Below are positions 16,310 through 25,036 of a stretch of DNA of 64,000 bases, piece by piece. This DNA is from Blastococcus sp. CT_GayMR16 (GTDB lineage: Bacteria; Actinomycetota; Actinomycetes; Mycobacteriales; Geodermatophilaceae). The DNA lies in assembly GCF_004570875.1 (NCBI RefSeq), contig NZ_SPQK01000009.1, positions 1 through 64,000 on the forward strand. The letters are read 5' to 3'. A program made the translations under genes and the position numbers. Below the pieces are notes generated by a model that was not told the DNA's origin, searched no databases, and was given only the letters and a program-made list of their open reading frames with translations. The first letter of the stretch is position 1. Every line of letters begins with the position of its first letter.

Positions 16310-17352
16310 ACGGCGACCTCGGAGGCCTTCACCGTCGCCCAGACCGGCGACCCGGGGACGAGCCCGAGCTCGGCGAAGGCGGTCGCGGTGACGTCGGCGA
16401 CCAGCGGCACCTCGCCGGACAGTTCGCAGCGCACCGTCGCCCCGTGCGGGGTGGCGCCGACCAGCGTCGCCGGCCAGACGTTGCGCGGGCTGCCCTCGGG
16501 CCGGGCAAGGTAGAGCGCGACCGACTCCGGCCGGACGGCGGCGAACACCGGCCCCGACGCCTCCTCGGCGACAGCCACCTCGCCCCCGCTGTCCAGCCGG
16601 ACGCTTCGCCCCGCGGCCGTGCCCGTGCCCGGCAGCAGTGAGAGCCCGACCAGGCGGGCCACGTAGTCCGTGCGCGGGCGGCGGTTGACCTCGGCGGGCG
16701 TACCGGCCTGGACGACGCGGCCGTCCTCGACGACGACGACGCGGTCGGCCAGGGCCATCGCATCCACGGGGTCGTGGGTGACGAGCACCGTGCTGCCCGC
16801 GAACTCGGCCAGGTGACGGCGCAGTTCGGCGCGGACGGTGAGCCGGGTGCGGGCGTCCAAGGCGGACAGCGGTTCGTCGAGCAGCAGCACCCGGGGATCG
16901 CCGACGAGCGCCCGGGCCAGCGCCGCCCGCTGGGCCTGTCCGCCGGAGAGCTGGGCCGGACGGCGTCCGCCCAGACCCTCGAGCCCGACCCTCGCGAGCC
17001 AGCCCTGAGCCGTGGACCGCGCCTCCGCCTTGCCGACGCCGCGGGTGCGCAGGCCGAACGCCACGTTCTCGGTGACCGAGAGGTGGGGGAAGAGCAGGTG
17101 GTCCTGGAAGACCATGCCGAGGGCCCGCCGGTGCGCGGCGACGTGCGTCCCGTCGCCGTCCCAGATCGTGGCGCCCTCGCGGACCACCGATGCGCCGTCC
17201 GGAGGGAGCAGCCCCGCGAGCACCCGCAGCAGGGAGGACTTGCCCGCGCCGTTGGGCCCGAGGACGGCGAGCACCTCTCCGTCGGCCACCTCGATCTCGA
17301 CGTCGAGCGACAGCGAACCCCGCTGGAGGACGACCTGTGCCGCGAGGCTCAT
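16297..17352 (-). CDS. modC: Molybdate ABC transporter ATPase ModC
   Basis: 351 residues. Walker A GPNGAGKSS (about 33-41), signature LSGGQAQRAALARAL, Walker B VLLLDEPLSALD and the H-loop VLVTHDPVDAM are all intact. The C-terminal part (about 230-351) contains a TOBE domain (VWPATLVGATPHGATVRCEL, VWATVKASEVAVYAR), characteristic of ModC. Its ATG overlaps the modB stop (ATGA). Confidence 0.95.
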   Translation of the reverse strand: MSLAAQVVLQRGSLSLDVEIEVADGEVLAVLGPNGAGKSSLLRVLAGLLPPDGASVVREGATIWDGDGTHVAAHRRALGMVFQDHLLFPHLSVTENVAFGLRTRGVGKAEARSTAQGWLARVGLEGLGGRRPAQLSGGQAQRAALARALVGDPRVLLLDEPLSALDARTRLTVRAELRRHLAEFAGSTVLVTHDPVDAMALADRVVVVEDGRVVQAGTPAEVNRRPRTDYVARLVGLSLLPGTGTAAGRSVRLDSGGEVAVAEEASGPVFAAVRPESVALYLARPEGSPRNVWPATLVGATPHGATVRCELSGEVPLVADVTATAFAELGLVPGSPVWATVKASEVAVYAR

Positions 17353-18161
17353 GCGACCGGCACCGTCGCGCGGCCGAGCCAGCGGTCGCGGAGCAGCAGC
17401 AGCGTCGCCAGCGAGACCGCGAGCAGGACCATCGACAGCACGATCGCCGCCTCGGTGTCCTCCTGCAGCGCCAGGTAGACGGCCAGCGGCATCGTCTGCG
17501 TCGTCCCGGGGAAGTTGCCGGCGAAGGTGATCGTCGCGCCGAACTCGCCCAGCGCCCGCGCCCAGCAGAGCACCGCCCCGGCCGCGATCCCGGGGGAGAC
17601 CAGCGGCAGGGTGACCCGCCGGAACGTCGTCCAGCGCCCGGCACCGAGCGTGGCGGCGACGTCCTCGAACCGTGCGTCGGCAGCCCGCAGGGCGCCCTCG
17701 ACGCTGATGACCAGGAAGGGCATGGCCACGAACGTCTCGGCGATGACGACGGCGGTCGTGGTGAACGGGATCGTCACGTCGAACTGCTCGAACAGCCACC
17801 GCCCGATGAGCCCCTGCCGACCGAGCACGAGGAACAGCGCGACCCCGCCGACGACCGGCGGCAGCACCAGGGGCACCGTCACCAGCGCCCGGAGGATGCT
17901 CCGGCCGCGGATCCGCGAACGGGCGAGCACCCAGGCCAGCGGCACGCCCATCAGCAGGGAGAGCAGGGTGGCGAGCGTCGCGGACAGGAGCGACAGCCGG
18001 AGCGCGTCGCCCACACCCGGGGCCGTGAGCTTCGGCCCCAGGTCCGACCACGGCGTACGCACCAGCAGGCCGACGACCGGGAGCACCAGGAAGGCGATCC
18101 CGGCGGCGGCCGGGACCAGGAGCGGCGCGGGGATGCCGGTGCCCCCGCGGGCCCGCGTCAC
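17349..18161 (-). CDS. modB: Molybdate ABC transporter permease ModB
   Basis: 270 residues with about six membrane segments and the EAA loop EDVAATLGAGRWTTFRRVTL (about 183-203) that contacts ModC. The C-terminal ARALGEFGATITFAGNFPG segment is typical of ModB/CysT-type permeases. Start overlaps the modA stop by 4 bp. Confidence 0.95.
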   Translation of the reverse strand: MTRARGGTGIPAPLLVPAAAGIAFLVLPVVGLLVRTPWSDLGPKLTAPGVGDALRLSLLSATLATLLSLLMGVPLAWVLARSRIRGRSILRALVTVPLVLPPVVGGVALFLVLGRQGLIGRWLFEQFDVTIPFTTTAVVIAETFVAMPFLVISVEGALRAADARFEDVAATLGAGRWTTFRRVTLPLVSPGIAAGAVLCWARALGEFGATITFAGNFPGTTQTMPLAVYLALQEDTEAAIVLSMVLLAVSLATLLLLRDRWLGRATVPVA

Positions 18162-18985
18162 GGCTCGAGGAATCCCGCGTCCCGGAGGGTCTGCTGACCG
18201 TCGTCGGAGAGGACCAGGTCGACGAACGCCTGCGCTGCGGCCGGGTTGGGTGCGGCGGTCAGCACGGAGATCGGGTACCGGTTGATCGCCTGGAAGGACT
18301 CACTGAAGCCGAACGCGACGACCTTGTCGCCGGCGGCGTGCACGTCGGAGACGTAGACGAGGCCGGCGTCGACCTCACCCAGCTCCACCTTGGTGAGCAC
18401 CGCGCGGACGTCCTCCTCGTACGTGTCCGGATAGGCCGACAGCCCGGCCGCGTCGAGGACCTTCGCCGCTGCCGCCCCGCACGGCACCTGTGGCGCACAG
18501 ACGGCCATGGTGGCGTCGTGGTCGAGGATCTCGGTGAGACTTGGGACGCCTCCCCCTCCGGGCAGCTGGATGCCGAGGGGGTTGTCCGCGGGGACGACGA
18601 GCATCAGCGGGTTCTCGGCGAAGACCGCCGGATCCACGGCCAGTCCGGCGTCGCCCGCCTTCGCCATCTGGACCTCGTCCGCCGAGGCGAACACGTCGGC
18701 CGGGGCCCCCTGCGTGATCTGGGTGGCCAGCGCGGAGCTGCCGGCGAAGTTGAACCGCACCTCCAGGCCGGGATGGTCGTCCATGAACTGGTCGCCGAGC
18801 TCGGTGAAGACGTCGGTGAGCGACGCGGCCGCGAAGACCGTCAGGGTGCCGGTGATCTGCTCACTGCCGGACGTCCCCGCCGCCGACGAGCCCGTCGCCT
18901 CGTCCCGGGACGAGGCGGACGAGCCGGTGCAGCCGGCAAGAGCGAGGAGCGCCGCAGCCCCGAGCGCTGCCATGCGGCGGTTCAC
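18158..18985 (-). CDS. modA: Molybdate-binding lipoprotein ModA
   Basis: 275 residues. Signal peptide with lipobox LAGC (cysteine near residue 19), then a Ser/Thr-rich tether. The binding domain starts TLTVFAAASLTDVFTELGDQ, with NFAGSSALATQITQGAPADVFASAD supplying the oxyanion-binding serines, and ends EVDAGLVYVSDVHAAGDKV. Captures molybdate or tungstate at the outer membrane face for ModBC. GTG at 18985 overlaps the regulator stop by 4 bp. Confidence 0.95.
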   Translation of the reverse strand: MNRRMAALGAAALLALAGCTGSSASSRDEATGSSAAGTSGSEQITGTLTVFAAASLTDVFTELGDQFMDDHPGLEVRFNFAGSSALATQITQGAPADVFASADEVQMAKAGDAGLAVDPAVFAENPLMLVVPADNPLGIQLPGGGGVPSLTEILDHDATMAVCAPQVPCGAAAAKVLDAAGLSAYPDTYEEDVRAVLTKVELGEVDAGLVYVSDVHAAGDKVVAFGFSESFQAINRYPISVLTAAPNPAAAQAFVDLVLSDDGQQTLRDAGFLEP

Positions 18986-19374
18986 GGGACGTCCACGCTG
19001 ACCTGCGTGGCCTTCACCGTCGCGACGGCGCGGACGCCTGCCTCGAGACCGAGCTCGTCGGCCGCCTCCCGGGACATGAGGGAGACCAGACGGAAGGGCC
19101 CCGCCTGGATCTCGACCTGCGCCATCACGGTGTCCCGCACGACCCGCGTGACGATGCCGGTGAGCCTGTTCCGGGCCGACGACGGCGTTGTCCCGGGCTC
19201 CGGGGCCTCCCGGAGCTGGGTGGCGACGTGGGCGAGGTCCGCGCCGTCGACGACCGCCGGTCCGGCGCCCTCCCGATGTGCGGGCAGGCGGTCGCTGTCG
19301 ATCCAGCGGCGGACGGTGTCGTCGCTGACGCCGAGCAGCGACGCGGCTTCGGCGATCCGGTAGGTGGTCGGCAC
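18982..19374 (-). CDS. Excisionase-type HTH plus Mop/TOBE molybdate regulator
   Basis: 130 residues. An excisionase/MerR-like HTH (about 3-45: TYRIAEAASLLGVSDDTVRR, WIDSDRLPAH) is fused to a single Mop-type TOBE domain (about 68-128: NRLTGIVTRVVRDTVMAQVE, VRAVATVKATQVSVDVP), the molybdate-binding module. This architecture is the actinobacterial counterpart of ModE. It is the first gene of the modABC operon. The GTG at 19374 was chosen because it lies 6 nt after a TACAGT -10. An ATG at 19395, upstream, would fall inside the palindromic operator. Confidence 0.88.
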   Translation of the reverse strand: MPTTYRIAEAASLLGVSDDTVRRWIDSDRLPAHREGAGPAVVDGADLAHVATQLREAPEPGTTPSSARNRLTGIVTRVVRDTVMAQVEIQAGPFRLVSLMSREAADELGLEAGVRAVATVKATQVSVDVP

Positions 19375-19380
19375 GGCGGC

Positions 19381-19436
19381 ACTGTAGGTCCGCATATACG
19401 GACATAGCAAGCGCCAATACCTCCGCATCTGCGGAG
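19381..19436 (-). promoter_or_regulatory. mod operon promoter with two palindromic operators
   Basis: On the minus strand TTGCTA (19405-19410), an 18-bp spacer and TACAGT (19381-19386) end 6 nt before the regulator start. The palindrome GTCCGCATATACGGAC (19388-19403) fills the spacer. A second palindrome, CTCCGCATCTGCGGAG (19421-19436), shares the core CCGCAT-N-T-R-CGG pattern and sits 33 bp upstream, three helical turns. Molybdate-dependent autorepression by the HTH-TOBE protein is inferred. Confidence 0.7.
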
Positions 19437-19556
19437 ACCCGACAAGCGCCGAAAGCTAGCCCCGCTAGCTGTCCAGCCCCGAGGCCGGATTGTGGACAGG
19501 CCTCTGACCTGGGGATTCAGGTCGCGTCTCATCCTCCGAGCGGCTATGATTCGTAC

Positions 19557-20792
19557 ATGTGTTCGACCCGTCCGGATGACGCCCTCGCGGACCTCGAGGC
19601 CGCGTTGGATCGGTTGGCCGCCGAGGACATGACGTCGATGTTCGGGCCGCAGGTCCTCGATCGGACGAGGCGGCTGCTGCGCGCGCAGAACCGGCTCGAC
19701 GCGCAGGTCGCCCGCGCGGTCCGCGAAGGCGAGCTCACCCAGGCCCCGGCGCACGACGGGCTGACGTCCATGCAGTCCTGGCTCCGCGGCCACGCCCGCC
19801 TGTCCCCCTCGGCCGCCGCCCGGCTCGTCCGCACCGGCCGGGCACTGGAGCGCCTGCCGGCCGTGGCCGCCGCGTTCGCCGGCGGCCGGATCACCGCCGA
19901 GCAGGTCGCCGTCATCGCCCCGGTCACCCGCGACGAGCACCGGGCCGCGGCCGCCGCCCACGACGTCGACGTCGCCGCGGTCGACGCGACTCTGGCCGAC
20001 GTCGCTGCCACGCGACCGCACCGCGAGCTGACCCAGGTGGTGCACCACTACCTCGAGCGGCTCGACCCCGACGGTCCCGAACCCGACCCGACGGAGAGCC
20101 GATCGTTGACGATCTCGCGGCACGCCGACGGCAGCGTGAGCGGCCGCTTCGAGCTCGACGCGGTCGGCGGGGAGAGGGTGCAGGCCGCGCTGGAGTCGAT
20201 CGTGCAGGCCAACCGGCCGGCCGGTGACACCCGCATTCGCGGCCAGCAGTTGGCGGATGCACTGGTGCAGACCTGCGACAACGCGCTGGCCTCCGGCGCA
20301 CTGCCGATCCTGCGCACGGTCAAGCCGCACGTCATCGTCACCATCCCGCTGGCCGACCTCGTCGACCCGCACCCGGGCCTCGGCACCGCCTCCACCGGAT
20401 TCGGGGCCACCATCTCCGCCGCCCGCGCCCGGATGCTTGCCTGCGACGGCTCGATCACGCGCGTCGTGCTCGGGCCCGAATCCCAGCCGCTGGAGATGGG
20501 CCGCACCCACCGGGTCGTCCCGCCCCACCTACGGCGGGCCACCGAGACCCGCGACCGGCACTGCGTCTTCGCCGGCTGCCTGGCACCCAGCTACTGGTGC
20601 GACGTCCACCATCTCCTGCACTGGATCGACGGCGGTGAGACCGACCTGGACAACAGCGCGCTGCTCTGCGAGCAGCACCACACGAAGGTCCACCACGGGT
20701 TCCGGGTGGAACGACAACCCGACGGCTGCTGGCGCACCTGGCGGCCCGACGGCACCGAGATCCTTCTCCACCCCCACCTGCTCGCCGCCTGA
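19557..20792 (+). CDS. DUF222/13E12-type HNH protein
   Basis: 411 residues. The N-terminal DUF222 domain (about 10-270) has the helical ITAEQVAVIAPVTRDEH pattern. A C-terminal HNH nuclease domain (about 325-385) has RHCVFAGCLAPSYWCDVHHLLHWIDGGETDLDN and CEQHHTKVHHG with the zinc cysteines and catalytic histidine. This family is multicopy in actinobacteria and some members are carried by mobile elements; function is uncertain. The ATG is 6 nt after a near-consensus TATGAT (19545-19550), suggesting a leaderless mRNA. A perfect 7-bp inverted repeat, AGCTAGC-CCC-GCTAGCT, lies at 19454-19470. Confidence 0.9.
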   Translation: MCSTRPDDALADLEAALDRLAAEDMTSMFGPQVLDRTRRLLRAQNRLDAQVARAVREGELTQAPAHDGLTSMQSWLRGHARLSPSAAARLVRTGRALERLPAVAAAFAGGRITAEQVAVIAPVTRDEHRAAAAAHDVDVAAVDATLADVAATRPHRELTQVVHHYLERLDPDGPEPDPTESRSLTISRHADGSVSGRFELDAVGGERVQAALESIVQANRPAGDTRIRGQQLADALVQTCDNALASGALPILRTVKPHVIVTIPLADLVDPHPGLGTASTGFGATISAARARMLACDGSITRVVLGPESQPLEMGRTHRVVPPHLRRATETRDRHCVFAGCLAPSYWCDVHHLLHWIDGGETDLDNSALLCEQHHTKVHHGFRVERQPDGCWRTWRPDGTEILLHPHLLAA

Positions 20793-20855
20793 GTCGCTAC
20801 TGCCGGTGACCTGCGGCACCGTTTGCTGATCACGGCGGCCGGGGAGGTGGAGTCG

Positions 20856-22595
20856 GTGCCCCCTGCTCCCCCCGTGGACAGCTCCGTGGACGACCCGGCC
20901 GGGAACTCGGCGTCGGACCGCACGCGCCGCATCCGCGCGGTCGCCCGCGACCTCCTCGGCTTCACCGAGTTCCGGCCGGGCCAGGAACAGGCGATGCAGT
21001 CGGCGGTCGCCGGCCGCGACACGCTCGCCGTCCTCCCGTCCGGTGCGGGGAAGACCGCCATCTACCAGGTCGCCGGCCAGCTGCTCGACGGACCGGTGGT
21101 GGTCGTGTCGCCGCTGATCGCGCTGCAGCGCGACCAGGTCGAGCGGTTGGCGGAGATCGAGGACCGCGCCGGCCGGGCCGCCCAGCTGAACTCCAGCATG
21201 TCGGCCGGTGACCAGCGGGAGGTCCTGGAGGCACTCGGGGACGGAACGGTCCGCTTCGTCTTCCTCGCCCCCGAGCAACTCACCAAGCCCGAGGTCGTGG
21301 AGGCCGCGCGCGAGGCGGGCCCGGCGCTGTTCGTCGTCGACGAGGCGCACTGCGTCTCCGCGTGGGGCCACGACTTCCGGCCCGACTACCTGCGGCTGGG
21401 CGGTGTCATCGAGCAGCTGGGGCACCCGACGGTGCTCGCGCTCACGGCCACCGCCGCGCCGCCGGTCCGGGCCGAGATCGTCGAACGGCTGGAGATGCGC
21501 GACGCGCAGGTCGTCGTCGCCGGCTTCGACCGACCCGAGATCCGGCTGGAGGTCGACCACTACGCCGACGCCTACGGCAAGCAGCACGGGGTGCTCGACC
21601 GGGTCCTCGCCGAGATCGGCGAGGGCCGCGGTCCCGGCATCGTCTACAGCGCCACCCGCCGGGGCACCGAGGAGATCGCCGAGCAGCTGGCCGATCGCGG
21701 ACTCCGCGTCCGGCCGTACCACGCGGGCCTGCCCAGGGCCGAGCGCGAGGACACCCAGCGCGCCTGGATGGACGACGAACTGGACGTGGTCGTCGCGACC
21801 ACCGCGTTCGGCATGGGCATCGACAAGCCCGGCACCCGGTTCGTCGTCCATGCCGAGCCCGCGGACTCCGTCGACAGCTACTACCAGGAGATCGGCCGGG
21901 CCGGGCGCGACGGGAAGCCGGCGCTCGCCGTGCTGGTCTACCGGCAGGAGGACCTCGGCATCCGCCGGTTCTTCGCCGCCGGCACCCCGGCGGAAGAGGA
22001 GCTCCAGCAGGTCGCCGGGCTGGTGCAGGCCGCCGCCGCGGCCGGCATCGACGAGGGCGTGGACGTGAAGGACCTGCGGGAGGAGACCGGCCGCGCGGCC
22101 ACCCCGCTGGCGCGGGACCTCAACCTGCTCGAGCAGGTCGAGGCCGTCGTCCTGGACGAGGAGGGCGCAGCCCACCCGGCCGAGGGCGCCCCGACCCCCG
22201 GCGAGGCCGCGGCGGCCGCCCGGGAGCTGGCCGAGCACCACGAGCGGGTGGACCAGAGCCGGGTCGAGATGATGCGCGGCTACGCCGAGACCACGACCTG
22301 CCGCCGCCAGTTCCTCCTCGGCTACTTCGGCGAGCAGCTCGACGAGCCGTGCGGCAACTGCGACAGCGACACCTGCTCCGGCACCCCCGAGGAGCGCGCG
22401 GCGGCCGCCGAGGCCCGCGCGCACACGCCGTTCCCGGTCGAGACGGCCGTCGAGCACACCGAGTGGGGGCCGGGCGTGGTCATGCGGGTCGAGGACGACC
22501 GCCTGGTCGTGCTCTTCGACGAAGTCGGCTACAAGACGCTCGGCATCGCCGCCGTCGTCGAGCACGGCCTGCTGCGGGCGCGCACCCCGGCCTGA
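20856..22595 (+). CDS. RecQ-family ATP-dependent DNA helicase
   Basis: 579 residues. Motif 0 (FRPGQEQAMQ), Walker A LPSGAGKTAIYQ, DEAHC motif II, SAWGHDFRPDY, LALTATAAPPVR, and helicase-C motifs including GIVYSATRRGTEEIAE and the arginine-finger stretch YYQEIGRAGRDG are intact. The RecQ zinc site is visible in TTCRRQFLLGYFGE..CGNCDSDTC. There is no HRDC domain. Instead the last 60 residues (about 525-579: VEHTEWGPGVVMRVEDDRLV, FDEVGYKTLGIAAV) resemble the Tudor-like C-terminal domain of UvrD/PcrA. GTG at 20856 has GGGGAGG upstream; the frame is open from a TTG at 20823. Confidence 0.92.
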   Translation: MPPAPPVDSSVDDPAGNSASDRTRRIRAVARDLLGFTEFRPGQEQAMQSAVAGRDTLAVLPSGAGKTAIYQVAGQLLDGPVVVVSPLIALQRDQVERLAEIEDRAGRAAQLNSSMSAGDQREVLEALGDGTVRFVFLAPEQLTKPEVVEAAREAGPALFVVDEAHCVSAWGHDFRPDYLRLGGVIEQLGHPTVLALTATAAPPVRAEIVERLEMRDAQVVVAGFDRPEIRLEVDHYADAYGKQHGVLDRVLAEIGEGRGPGIVYSATRRGTEEIAEQLADRGLRVRPYHAGLPRAEREDTQRAWMDDELDVVVATTAFGMGIDKPGTRFVVHAEPADSVDSYYQEIGRAGRDGKPALAVLVYRQEDLGIRRFFAAGTPAEEELQQVAGLVQAAAAAGIDEGVDVKDLREETGRAATPLARDLNLLEQVEAVVLDEEGAAHPAEGAPTPGEAAAAARELAEHHERVDQSRVEMMRGYAETTTCRRQFLLGYFGEQLDEPCGNCDSDTCSGTPEERAAAAEARAHTPFPVETAVEHTEWGPGVVMRVEDDRLVVLFDEVGYKTLGIAAVVEHGLLRARTPA

Positions 22596-22750
22596 TCCGA
22601 TCTCGGTTCGGCACCGGTCGCTGCGCGGGCGCCTCGACACATCGCGCGCCACCCGTTCGGGCGACGCGCCGTTAACAGGGGGCCCAAGCGGGGTATTTCG
22701 TTCCGGAACCGCCGCAACATGGCGGCAGAACGAATGTCTGGGAGGACACC

Positions 22751-23185
22751 ATGGCCGCATCCGCGGGCAACACCGGCACTACCCGGGGCAAGACCTGGCC
22801 CGAGCTGCTGGCACTCGCATTCGGTGCCATCTACACGCTGATCGGGATCATCGGGTTCTTCATCACCGGCTTCGACAACTTCTTCGAGCACACCGGCGAG
22901 ACGCTGCTGGGCTTCGAGATCAACGGGATGCACAACGTCGTCCACATCCTGATCGGTGTCGCCGGTCTGGTCCTCGCCCGGACGCTGGCCGGCGCGCGCA
23001 CCTACGGCTGGCTGCTCGCCATCGGCTACGGCGCCGCCTTCGTCTACGGCCTGTTCGCCGTCGGCGAGGACTGGGACTTCCTCAGCCTCAACGCTGCGGA
23101 CAACGTCCTGCACATCGTCACCGCCGTCGTCGGCCTGGTGATCGCGCTGGCCCCCGTCCGGACCGGCGACCGCACGCGCGCCTGA
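22751..23185 (+). CDS. DUF4383 membrane protein
   Basis: 144 residues with four membrane segments (about 18-40, 57-77, 83-105, 116-137) and the family-typical NGMHNVVHILIGVAGL and ADNVLHIVTAVVGL repeats, each with an asparagine and histidine. Function unknown; common in actinobacteria. ATG preceded by GGGAGG. Followed by a strong terminator. Confidence 0.88.
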   Translation: MAASAGNTGTTRGKTWPELLALAFGAIYTLIGIIGFFITGFDNFFEHTGETLLGFEINGMHNVVHILIGVAGLVLARTLAGARTYGWLLAIGYGAAFVYGLFAVGEDWDFLSLNAADNVLHIVTAVVGLVIALAPVRTGDRTRA

Positions 23186-23210
23186 TCGCGCTCCGGTAAC
23201 CGCCTGACAG

Positions 23211-23256
23211 AGAGCCGGGTGCCGTCGTCCCTCGAGGGGCGGCGGCGCCCGGCTCT
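23211..23256 (+). terminator. Hairpin terminator after the DUF4383 gene
   Basis: A 14-bp stem (23211-23224 / 23243-23256) with one G-T wobble; the loop contains the small palindrome CCCTCGAGGG. It starts 25 bp after the stop codon. Confidence 0.75.
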
Positions 23257-23354
23257 CGGCGTCTTCCCCGGTGCGCCGTCGCGGAGCACACTCGCGGGCA
23301 ACGGCGGGGAGGCCGAGCAGCGGCCGGCGTCCGCCCGCTCCCCGAGGGGCTGCC

Positions 23355-23624
23355 ATGGACGACGACCCGGTCCTGCGCTCCCTGGAAGCCGACCTCGAAC
23401 GGGACGACCCCGCCCTCGCGGCGTTCCTCAGCGTCGGGTCGCCTACCCCACGCAGGCATTCACGGACGTGGGTGCTGCTGGCACTGCCGCTGCTGGTGCC
23501 GGCCCTGCTGCTCCCGGAGCGGGTGACCTTCGGGGTGGTCGCGACGCTGCTGATCCTCGGCTCGCCGTTGTTCGTCTGCTGGCTGTGCGCCTCGCGGGAA
23601 GGTCTGGCCGGCCCGCCCGCCTGA
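23355..23624 (+). CDS. DUF3040-like membrane protein
   Basis: 89 residues: an acidic N-terminal segment DPVLRSLEADLERDDPALAA with the LExxLxxDDPxLA pattern of DUF3040, and two membrane segments (about 37-55 and 58-78). Function unknown. The ATG at 23355 follows GAGGGG; an earlier in-frame start at 23271 would add a low-complexity stretch and is not favoured. Confidence 0.8.
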   Translation: MDDDPVLRSLEADLERDDPALAAFLSVGSPTPRRHSRTWVLLALPLLVPALLLPERVTFGVVATLLILGSPLFVCWLCASREGLAGPPA

Positions 23625-23696
23625 CCGCCACGGAACCCGGCCGGCCGGCCCCACCCCCGATGCGACGCCGGTCACGTTCGCCGTTACGTTGCCGAC

Positions 23697-24908
23697 ATGG
23701 ACTTCGCGCTCTCCGCCAAAGCCGAGGACGTCACCGGCCGCATGTGGGACTTCATGCGTGAGCATGTCTTCCCGGCCGAGCCGGTCTACGAGGAGTGGCG
23801 CGCCGCCCGCGGCCACGACAACCACGAGCACCCGCCGGTGCTGGAGGAGCTGAAGGCCGAGGCGCGCAAGCGCGACCTGTGGAACCTCTTCCACCACGAG
23901 CTGGCGGGGCTGTCCAACCTCGAGTACGCCTCGGTCGCCGAGATCACCGGGTGGTCGCCGACGATCGCCCCGGAGGCGATCAACTGCGGCGCCCCGGACA
24001 CCGGCAACATGGAGACGCTCATGTTGTTCGGCACCGACGAGCAGAAGCAGCGGTGGCTGCAGCCCCTCCTCGAGGGCGAGATCCGGTCCGGTTTCGCGAT
24101 GACGGAGCCCGACGTCGCGTCGTCCGACGCGCGCAACATCCAGACGTCGATCGTCCGCGACGGCGACGACTACGTGATCAACGGCCGCAAGTGGTGGACC
24201 AGCGGGGCTGCCGACGAGCGCTGCCAGATCTTCATCGTCATGGGGAAGACCGACCCGGACGGCGCACCGCACAACCAGCAGTCGATGGTGCTCGTGCCCC
24301 GGGACACCCCCGGCCTGGAGATCATCCGGCACCTGCCGGTCTTCGGGTACCAGGACCAGCACGGACACTCGGAGCTCCGCTTCACCGACGTCCGGGTGCC
24401 GAAGACCAACATCCTCTCCGGCGAGGGCGACGGCTTCATGATCGCCCAGGCCCGGCTCGGCCCCGGCCGGATCCACCACTGCATGCGCGCCATCGGCATG
24501 GCCGAGCGCGCGCTGGCGCTCATGGTCGAGCGGGCCAAGGCACGCGTCGCCTTTGGCCGCCCCCTGGCCGAGCAGGGCACCGTGCGCGAGTCCATCGCCG
24601 AGTCGCGGATCGAGATCGACCAGGCCCGCCTGCTGGTGCTCAAGACCGCCGACCTGATCGACAAGTTCGGCGCCAAGGGCGCCCGCACCGAGATCTCCTC
24701 GATCAAGGTCGCCGCACCGCGGGTGGCGCTGAACGTCATCGACCGCGCGATCCAGGTGCACGGCGGCGCCGGTGTCAGCAACGACACGGTGCTGGCCCGC
24801 TTCTACGCCAGCGCCCGGACGCTGCGCATCGTCGACGGCCCCGACGCGGTGCACATCCGCGGTGTCGCCAAGGAGGAGCTGGCGCGGGAGCGCCCGTACA
24901 GCGCCTGA
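23697..24908 (+). CDS. Acyl-CoA dehydrogenase (ACAD11-like)
   Basis: 403 residues. Three-domain acyl-CoA dehydrogenase: N-terminal helices, [18 protein letters not shown] (FAD-binding beta region), [11 protein letters not shown], and the C-terminal helical domain with [20 protein letters not shown] and [20 protein letters not shown]. The length and long N-terminal helix with EPVYEEW resemble the ACAD10/11 branch that acts on long or hydroxylated acyl-CoAs; substrate not provable. The ATG is 6 nt after a TACGTT -10-like element (23685-23690), suggesting leaderless transcription. Confidence 0.93.
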   Translation: MDFALSAKAEDVTGRMWDFMREHVFPAEPVYEEWRAARGHDNHEHPPVLEELKAEARKRDLWNLFHHELAGLSNLEYASVAEITGWSPTIAPEAINCGAPDTGNMETLMLFGTDEQKQRWLQPLLEGEIRSGFAMTEPDVASSDARNIQTSIVRDGDDYVINGRKWWTSGAADERCQIFIVMGKTDPDGAPHNQQSMVLVPRDTPGLEIIRHLPVFGYQDQHGHSELRFTDVRVPKTNILSGEGDGFMIAQARLGPGRIHHCMRAIGMAERALALMVERAKARVAFGRPLAEQGTVRESIAESRIEIDQARLLVLKTADLIDKFGAKGARTEISSIKVAAPRVALNVIDRAIQVHGGAGVSNDTVLARFYASARTLRIVDGPDAVHIRGVAKEELARERPYSA

Positions 24909-25036
24909 CGACAGCCCCCTCCTCCCCACCGGCTGCATCGGCGGCCCAGCGGAACTCCCTCGATCACGATCCGGTCACGGTGGCGTTCGTTCCCGGGTGG
25001 TCGCGGCGTCATAGGGGTGACGACGGGGGGGATCCA

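Noticed and set aside
19489-19498. DnaA-box-like TGTGGACAG
   Set aside because: A single imperfect 9-mer (8 of 9) without neighbours; not enough for an origin, despite the parS-like sites.
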